Shown: positions 57,252 through 64,000 of the stretch, one piece after another | How positions within the stretch are numbered: the stretch's first letter is position 1 | Layout of the letters: every line of letters starts with the position of its first letter | From: Calliphora vicina | Lineage: Eukaryota; Arthropoda; Insecta; Diptera; Calliphoridae | NCBI RefSeq assembly: GCF_958450345.1 | Contig: NC_088784.1 | Location: 71,821,747 to 71,885,746 of the forward strand | Length of the DNA: 64,000 bases | Direction of reading: 5' to 3' | The notes under the pieces: model-generated | What the model saw: only the letters and a program-made list of their open reading frames with translations | Told to the model about the DNA's origin: nothing | Databases searched by the model: none | Position numbers and translations under genes: made by a program

Positions 57252-59000
57252 TAGGGTAACTAATGATCGTTCGATTAATCGTATAATTTCTTACGAATAA
57301 TTATTCGAACAATATTATGTAGAATAATCGAATAACGGCCATTTTCACAATGTACGATTAAAAGTTAACGTGAACTTTAACCGCAAGTTAGGCTAATATG
57401 AATTTCACAATGTACGATTAATTCTTAACTGACACTATTTAACAACAAAGTTGCTGTTAAATATAACCGAATAAATTTCGCCGGTTAGTATCTTAATTGT
57501 AAGAAATATAATAAAAGAACATGGAAAAACATTTATATTTTTGTAATATTTATAATTTTTAAAAGTGTAAAGTGAAGAAAAGTAAATTTTGCACGGGGTG
57601 ATCCATATACCACGCGGATATTGCACTTACAAACCAAACAACAAATGTGCACTTTTCCTTGTTGGTTTTCAGTAATTGTTGTTCAGTTTGTTCTGTAAAT
57701 TTTACATTTAGGAACCTTAATATTTTTGAGTTTTATACGTTTTTTTTATTATACCACTAAGAAAACACAAATTATTATTTTTTATGCCGTCTTTTAGACA
57801 ATTTTTTATATTTCAATCTTTCATTACACTATTTTTCGTAAACAAATGTATGCATTATTGCCATACTTTCTACTGAATGCTTTGGTTAAGTAATCAAATG
57901 ATGGTGAAACGTAAATCGGTAACCGTTGGTTAAATGGTCACCGTTAAACAAACCGACAGTTAGTTAATTTTCCGGTTAAAATGAAATAATCGTACATTGT
58001 GAAAATGGCCGTAAAACGAATAAATGTTCATATATGTATATTTAAATTTATTAAATTGCTTAAAATTTTTCATAATTCCAAATTTAAATAAGTAATAATG
58101 ACACACAAATATTGTATTGTTTCTGAAATTCGACAAATAACTAAAGAAAAAGGGACTTTCGATCACTGTAGATGAGTGTTCCGATAGCTCCTTCTTCAAA
58201 TATATAAATATTACTGCAAGAAGTTACAATTCTAAAAAACAAATCTTTCAAAATTTTTAACTTAGGACTTGAAACTATGAAAATAAAAGGTACGGAATAA
58301 AAAATTTGTTATTTAGCTGGCGAAATATTAGAAGAATCGCAATTAATAATCAAAATATTAACTTAGATTAAAGTGGAGTTTAATGTGATGGAGAATGTGA
58401 TTTTGAAACGGTCGTCGAAAGTGATATTGAGGATGACATTTATAAGGATTATAATAGATGAAGGCCATGATCTTAAATTATAAATAATTTAGAAATAGTG
58501 AATAATTAATTTACTAAAGAATTAGTTACTCAATTTAAAACCCGAATTAATGAACGACATAAAAAAGTTCTTAATACGTTGTTTATATTGTATTTGAATT
58601 CAGGATCATGTCCAACTAGCTCAAATTTGTTAAAGCATAGATCCAAAACGGAAACTAAAGGGTTTGCTAGTCAATTGTTTTGTAGATTGTTCGGGAGCTA
58701 ATCCGATCAGAATATTTCTGTTGAACATTTATTGATGGACTTTGTTTTCCAATGTTTTTTTAACATTATCAATACTTGAATTGTTAACTTTAACGTTATT
58801 TTTTGTTTTTCTTTAACAATAAAATATTAAAAAACCGGCATCAAAACTTCATTCTTTACTTTTTTAAAAAAATTTAAATTATTCGAATAATTCGATTAAT
58901 TTTAAACGTGTGATCGAATTATTCGAACAAGATAAAATCTCTTATTCGAATTATTCGTTTTATTCGAACAAGAGAAAAATCGAATAATTCGATTACCCTA
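57252..59000 (+). mobile_element. Degenerate hAT element, TAGGGTAA ends, 8-bp duplication
   Basis: Ends TAGGGTAAC / TAGGGTAATCG (complement). Perfect duplication GACCCAAC at 57244-57251 and 59001-59008. Subterminal ATTCGATTATTCG-rich blocks on both sides. A transposase relic begins near 58155: FSITVDECSDSSFFKYINI, aligned with SLVLDEWTSLKNRRYLNII of the intact transposase, then breaks up; acidic TVVESDIEDDIYKDY follows. A 676-bp MITE is nested at 57336. Related by ends to the 23.0 and 29.1 kb elements. Confidence 0.9.
57336..58011. mobile_element. 676-bp MITE inside the degenerate hAT, TAA duplication
   Basis: Inverted ends CGGCCATTTTCACAATGTAC and complement, about 25 bp. Flanks TAA at 57333-57335 and 58012-58014. 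A second copy of TTTCACAATGTACGATTA at about 57404 lies just inside the left end. Subterminal AACCG/CGGTTA motifs. No coding. TWA duplication suggests PIF/Harbinger (inference). Confidence 0.8.
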
Positions 59001-59008
59001 GACCCAAC

Positions 59009-60364
59009 ATGTTGCTAAATATTTTGCAAGTGGAATTTATAGCCCGAGCCTCGATACCGTGAAAAATTTATTCTATCAATTTTTTAATTCTTAAAAAGTT
59101 TATAAATTTTTGAACAGATAACAGAATTTTCTACATGTTGATATATAATATATATATCATTAATTCATCTTGTAGTGTTCTTAGATGGTTAGTAATGCAG
59201 TAATTTAATTTAAAAAAACTGATTTTGAAACATATATTCAATGTAGGGTATTATATGGTCGGGCTTGACCGACTATACTTGCTTACTTCTTTACTTTTTT
59301 TATTTTTATTAAGAGTTTTTATTGAAAATGTATTTCATTTGAACATACCCTGTGCTATCGATTATAATCGATTGTTATTGTTCGATTATATCTGTCTATA
59401 CATATTTAGAAACAGTGATGATCGATCTCAATTCACTGTAAATATAACTACAATAACTAAATAAGAAAATCAATTAAATTAATAGTTCATTTCCCAGCAA
59501 AAACTTTGTTTACAATTTGATGGCTACCTGTATTCATTAGTAACTGTATTGGTTAATCTCGATATAACTTTATATCGACCGCATAAGAACATATGTGCAA
59601 TTCCATATTATCTTACGTGACATTTGTACGCCTATAGAGTGGAATAGATTTTGCAAAAATAAGAGTATCTGAAAAATAATTTATGTTCCATTCAGAGAGT
59701 ACTGTATGTATTTCAAAATAATAAAAGTCTTTCGAAATATTGTTGCCCAAAATATCGAGCGAAATAAGGGTATATCGTACGTGACATAAAACGGAAATCA
59801 TTTTGAGGTACATGTAGAAATATGCGTAAAATTTGCGAATCGTGAGAGGCGTTATGTTTTGTTTTAATTTCTTACACTAAACCAAATATTTTTCCTTTAC
59901 AATCAGTCATATTTAAATAAAAACAATATTTGGATGATTTTATAATAAATAAAATTTAATATCGTACGTGACAGATTTTTCTCTTATAATAAAACAATAT
60001 ATATTCTGTAAATATATGTATACAACAACTTAAAAAAATGAAAAGAAAATATACATTCGGTTTCAATAAACAATTTGATAATAGCTAAAAAACAATCAGA
60101 ATCAAATTCATTTCATACTACATGCTAATTGGGAGCATAGTTTTCGCCGCAATTTTAGCCTAAAACATACCAATTAAATTAAAAAATTAAATATAGTCAG
60201 TTTAAACTATTACTTTTGCCATTAAAATGATGTAATAAGCTCTAAATACTTTCACATAGTAATATTTTAGAGTTTTCTGCTATTCAAATCATCTTGAAAA
60301 AGTTTCAAGGGTTTTTGGTTTTTCGGTGGTGGTATTCATTCTCGTGGAATTGCCCATATATATT
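59009..60364. other. No gene; holds a bare family C 3' end
   Basis: 59242-59289 is a family C 3' terminus (GTAGGGTATTATATGGTCGG, hairpin, ACTTGCTTACTTC) without the rest of the element. TCTTACGTGACA / TCGTACGTGACA occurs at 59611, 59775 and 59962. Otherwise A/T-rich without coding similarity. Confidence 0.5.
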
Positions 60365-60543
60365 TTCTAAAGCAGTGATCGGCACTCATAGCAACCAGGG
60401 GCCGAACATAATCGGTAAACAACACGTAAGTGAACGAAGTATATTAAAATTATTAAATAGGAAACAAAAGTCACAATCAATAGCTGGACATGTTATTATA
60501 ATCCAGGTCCTATGTTCTCTTAATGTCGACCACTGGTTTAGAA
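60365..60543. mobile_element. Possible hAT MITE with CAGTGRTCGRCA ends
   Basis: CAGTGATCGGCA (60373) and complement CAGTGGTCGACA (ending 60535). The adjacent 8-mers TTCTAAAG and GTTTAGAA could be two decayed copies of a palindromic target such as TTCTAGAA, which would fit the nnnTAnnn preference of Buster-type hATs; equally they could be a longer inverted repeat. Confidence 0.4.
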
Positions 60544-60980
60544 TGTCCTACAAAAGATAAGACTAAAACTGTTCATGATTTTTCAAATTATTGATGTAAT
60601 GTTATTGGTGTTTACAAGCAAACTATTTGCTGGGTTTTTCGATTTAGTACTTATCTCTTCACTCTTTAATCCACTTATAGGTGGGTGTTTTTGTACTTGT
60701 TCCAGTCTTTGTTGAAATTCATTATACAAGTACAAATTATTGTTTAAACACAGTCGAATCAAAAAGTCATTATAATCTCTAGAAGCATAAATAATTACTT
60801 GCACTTACGAACATATTTAACAATTTAATTCATTTTTATTGTTATTTTTTCTTTATTTTTTCAATATAATAATAGTAACATGGCGCTTAGTTTTTTTACT
60901 TGTATCTTATATATATTTCGTTTTAGATGCCACAACAATAAACGTTAAATTCTCGTATTTATGTATAACGATATTGACTA

Positions 60981-61731
60981 CCCAGCAGTTAAGCAAGTCA
61001 TTGTATCCCTTTTAGACAGTAATTTTCACTAATGTATAACTCCAATTAATATATGTTGGGTCATTTGACATGTATGTGCACTTTGTTGTGCAGAGAGAAG
61101 TCAATTGGTTACTTAATACATCCCAGGTAATCTAGCATGAAGTCAATTGTCACTTAAGTGTCTCTAAATAACCTAGAGTGTAGTCACTTTGAACGTTTTG
61201 TGAGAAATTCGAACCAACTGGTTTTATACAAATTGTGATGATATAATTCTCATACAGTTTATTTTCGTTATGCTTAAGTATACTGGCATCCCATGTAACC
61301 TAGAATGTAGTCACTTTAAACCTTTATTTTGTACTGCACTTTAGAAAGTGGTTATTTTACTCACCAGAAGTAATCTACTGTAGAGTTATCGTAGGAAGGT
61401 TTGTTTGCAAGCAATCGGTTATTGGACTTTGTATAATATCTCTTTTTAACTGCCTATTTGAGGTCAATGCTAAAATAAATAGTTATGTAGCTGATCAAGT
61501 AAACAGTGAGGTGGCTAGTAAAGTAACTGACGCTATATAACCAGTACGTGAATCCAATGCATTGACTACTTTGGACCAGCTATCAGACAGTCTCATTTTA
61601 ATCCAAAATGGTCAATTGCTTAGAACATGTATGTGTTAAAATAACTAGTAACGTAGCTAGTTATGTAACTAGTTGTCACCCTAATAATAGGTAAAATCAC
61701 TAGTTCGGGACTGTCTCCAAGAACTGCTGGG
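60981..61731. mobile_element. 751-bp element with CCCAGCAGTT ends and TA flanks
   Basis: Inverted ends CCCAGCAGTT and complement, TA at 60979-60980 and 61732-61733. Inside, variants of GTAACCTAGAATGTAGTCACTT recur at about 61128, 61171 and 61295, and GTAACTAGTT-like repeats near the right end. No coding frame. Superfamily not settled. Confidence 0.65.
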
Positions 61732-61997
61732 TACATCTACACTTACAAACACGTGTACATACAATACACATACATATTTAAAATTAAGTATTTGTGTAAA
61801 ACCAATTAAATATAATCAATCAACGCTTTGAAAGCGCTTCGTATTGAATTGAAACACCCAATAGGAATTTTAGGTTAGATGAACATAAATAAAATTGAAA
61901 ATATCTTAAAATTGTCTTAGAAAACTGACACATTTCGCAGAGCTGACTAAGTGTATGTTGTAGGCATAGCTAAGGACTTCATCACTCTATTCCTAAA

Positions 61998-62540
61998 GGC
62001 GCTACGAACAAAGTCCCCAAACCACAAGTGAATTAAAACCCCAAAATTGGGGACTTAATTCATTATGAATTAAAACCCAAAAGTTCTAAATGAAATAAAT
62101 CCCCAACCAAAGGAACTAAACCCCCAACCAAAATGAAAAAAAAGTCTTTTTGCATTGTCGGCATTCGGCCGGTCGCAAAGGATTTCTCTCTCCCTCTGTC
62201 TTCGCCCAGAATGCGTAATGCAAAAAAAATTTTCTGAGCGAAGCTGGTTTTTGATACACCCCAGAATAGAAAACCTTTTCGCCCGGCCAAAGGCCGGCAA
62301 TGCAAAAAAGCCTTTCTAAGCGAAGCCAGTTTTTGATACACCCCAGAGGAGAAGACCTTTGCGCCCGACCGAATGCTGACAATGCAAAAAGGCGGTTTTT
62401 TTCATTTTGGTTGGGGGTTTAGTTCCTTTGGTTGGGGATTTATTTCATTTAGAACTTTTGGGTTTTAATTCATAATGAATTAAGTCCCCAATTTTGGGAC
62501 CTTAATTCATTTGCGGTTTGGGGACTTAGTTCGTAGCGCC
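61998..62540. mobile_element. 543-bp GC-richer MITE with ~180-bp inverted ends and 9-bp duplication (Mutator-like?)
   Basis: Long inverted ends start GGCGCTACGAAC and pair through about 62180 / 62356, including paired CCCCAACC, GGAACTAAACCCCC and TGCATTGTCGGCATTCGG blocks. Flanks ATTCCTAAA (61989-61997) and ATTCTTAAA (62541-62549), 8 of 9 identical. A ~82-bp unit (CAATGCAAAAA...GCGAAGC...TTTTTGATACACCCC) is tandemly repeated at 62215, 62297 and a partial at 62379. Long inverted ends with 9-bp duplication are typical of Mutator-like MITEs. Three overlapping minus-strand open frames (76-92 codons) arise from the repeat and GC content, not from a gene. Confidence 0.85.
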
Positions 62541-62674
62541 ATTCTTAAATACTCACCACCATATATACATATTAGACCGTATCTCAAAATCAAAATTCGC
62601 CGTACACCCCCTAATAAAATGCAGTTCTGCAAGACAGTTTGATTTTGTCATTCCGTTTGCAACACTTTGAAATA

Positions 62675-64000
62675 TTGGTTGTAGACCCACAAAAGTATAT
62701 ATGACAGACAAGAGGTTCTTGATGATACGCTTGTTAATGCAAGCCACTCTCACATTATCTGTAATTGGAATGTTTCAGATGATTGCTCCTTCTCGAATCA
62801 TCGTTATCTGGAATTTTTGATTAAAAGGAACTCTGATGGGAGAAAGACAAGATGGGGTGAGCATCGAATCCTCTCTGAGCTCCTTCCCCGACCGCCTTTG
62901 ATAGACAATATTATAAGAGTTGTGAATAAGTTTAAGAGCTCCATAACTGAAGCTACTGCGAATACTTGCGTTCCCTGTGTACAAAGAGGTAAAGGACGAC
63001 TACCTCGGTGGTCTCCGGAGATAGCGAATTCCAGATGGAGATGTCGCTGACTTTGCAATGAAGCTAAAATATCAGGTGACTGGTCATCTTATAAGTCGTC
63101 TTTGAATAAATTCAAAAATCTGGCCCGATATGCAAATCAGAAATCATGGAGGGACTTTTACATCCAGAAACAGAATGGTGCTCATGGACACTTATTTCCC
63201 GGGAATCCTAACCGCATAGTCGGACATTATCCTCAATTGAGATTGACGAGAATAAGGTACACGGGGTCATACGAAGCTATGATCCATACAACTCTCCTGG
63301 TCCTACATACCCGATAGTTAGTCCAAATGTAATGTGAAATTCATCCCGAAAGGATGTAAAGCTTCAAAGGACTACATACCGATAAGTCTATCATCCTTTT
63401 TGCTCAAAACCCTGCAGAAAATCATTGATACTCACACACGAATGTAGGTAGATCAGGGATCATTATCTACCTCTCAACATCAGTTGAGACGGAACTTTAA
63501 TCGCCAGTTGGGTACATCGAGATTACTATCGAATTCAGCAATTACATGTTCGTGGCCTTTTTGGACATAGAAGGGGCCTTCAATAACAAGAAATCTACAA
63601 CTATAGTATCAGCTCTATATAATTTAGAACTCGACCTGAACCTTCTAAAATAGAAGCGACTACAATCTCGAATTCATCCGAGCACGATATCGCAACGGCC
63701 GGAGAAAGCATTCTAAGTCGAATGAGTACCGATATTGAGTGTAAATTCAATATCAGATTTACAATCTCGTGGCCTGGATATAGAAGGGGCCTTCAGTAAT
63801 GTGAAATCTGCAACCATAGTATCAGCCCTATGTGATTTAGGACTTGACCAATCCATTGATAGGTTCATTAGGTACCTTATGAACTATAGGATCATTCGTT
63901 CTAAAACAGGAGCGACTACGATCTCGAATTCATCCGGGCACGATATCGAAACACCACTCGGTATACTAAGTCGATGGAGTACTGATATTGAATTGAGTGT
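62675..64000 (+). pseudogene. Jockey-like non-LTR relic (endonuclease end to RT), runs off the window
   Basis: Translation in shifting frames: CNWNVSDDCSFSNHRYLEFL (endonuclease end), a linker (WGEHRILSELLPRPP; WRDFYIQKQNG), then KDYIPISLSSFLLKTLQKII near 63367-63425 (RT entry), and FLDIEGAF (palm Asp) near 63560 and again near 63775. Several stops and a duplicated palm segment. Same group as 16.5-17.4 kb by motif style. Confidence 0.75.
63538..63960 (+). repeat. Tandem duplication of the RT palm region within the relic
   Basis: 63541-63730 and 63770-63985 share GAAGGGGCCTTCA, ATAGTATCAGCYCTAT and ATCTCGAATTCATCCGRGCA. The second copy has about 50 bp that the first lacks. Both copies are frameshifted. 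Confidence 0.75.

Noticed and set aside
62063..62382. Three minus-strand frames of 76-92 codons with repeated GCIKN-like segments
   Set aside because: They lie wholly within the Mutator-like MITE and its 82-bp tandem units; the repetition explains them.
1..64000. CRISPR arrays, prophage, bacterial operons or defence islands
   Set aside because: No regularly spaced identical repeats with unique spacers, no ribosome-binding-site-led gene arrays; composition and repeats are those of an insect nuclear genome.

Overview
This window looks like repeat-rich, AT-rich nuclear DNA from a higher fly (Brachycera, probably a calyptrate such as a blow fly or house-fly relative). That is inferred from the repeats: short interspersed families that look like Drosophila DINE-1/Helentron-type elements (recalled, not searched), irritans-type mariners, hAT elements, jockey-like and RTE-like non-LTR relics and a tRNA-derived SINE. 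I see no host protein-coding exon that I can defend, no rRNA, no functional tRNA and no bacterial operon. The only long open frame (29470-31272) is a transposase. The window reads as one large intergenic or intronic stretch built up by nested transposon insertions.

Layout. 0-14 kb holds several hairpin-ended interspersed repeats, a full-length SINE, direct repeats, a mariner remnant and a 1.5-kb foldback repeat. 14.9-16.5 kb is a candidate Transib-type element with CGTCG target duplications and ends resembling V(D)J recombination signals. It sits at the edge of a dead jockey-like reverse transcriptase (16.5-17.4 kb). 18.7-20.0 kb is a 1.3-kb near-perfect palindrome, and 20.2-20.5 kb a small canonical Helitron (TC...CTAG). 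21.4-22.4 kb is a ~170-bp tandem repeat interrupted by a TTA-flanked MITE. 23.0-24.2 kb is a transposase-less hAT element.

29.1-31.6 kb is the best-preserved element: a hAT transposon with an intact 600-codon BED-finger transposase, a likely 5'UTR intron, CCCGGGAA subterminal repeats and perfect 8-bp target duplications. 35-46 kb has several non-LTR relics plus a three-level nest (foldback inside hAT MITE inside mariner, 39.9-41.2 kb). 48.5-56.9 kb is a cluster of mariner remnants split by hairpin-ended repeats and a short SINE. 57.25-59.0 kb is a degenerate hAT with a MITE inside it. 60.4-62.5 kb holds three more terminal-inverted-repeat elements, one GC-richer with a 9-bp target duplication. 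62.7-64.0 kb is a non-LTR relic with a duplicated reverse-transcriptase segment, running off the window.

The elements do not form a pathway. Their relation is stratigraphic: which interrupts which gives relative ages, and several target duplications can be read directly. Comparatively repeat-poor stretches (about 6.9-8.9, 26.8-27.7, 33.0-34.2, 36.7-37.6, 42.5-44.2, 46.5-48.5, 52.5-53.5 and 59.0-60.3 kb) are probably the underlying host DNA. Two of them contain weak promoter-like or 5'UTR-like features.
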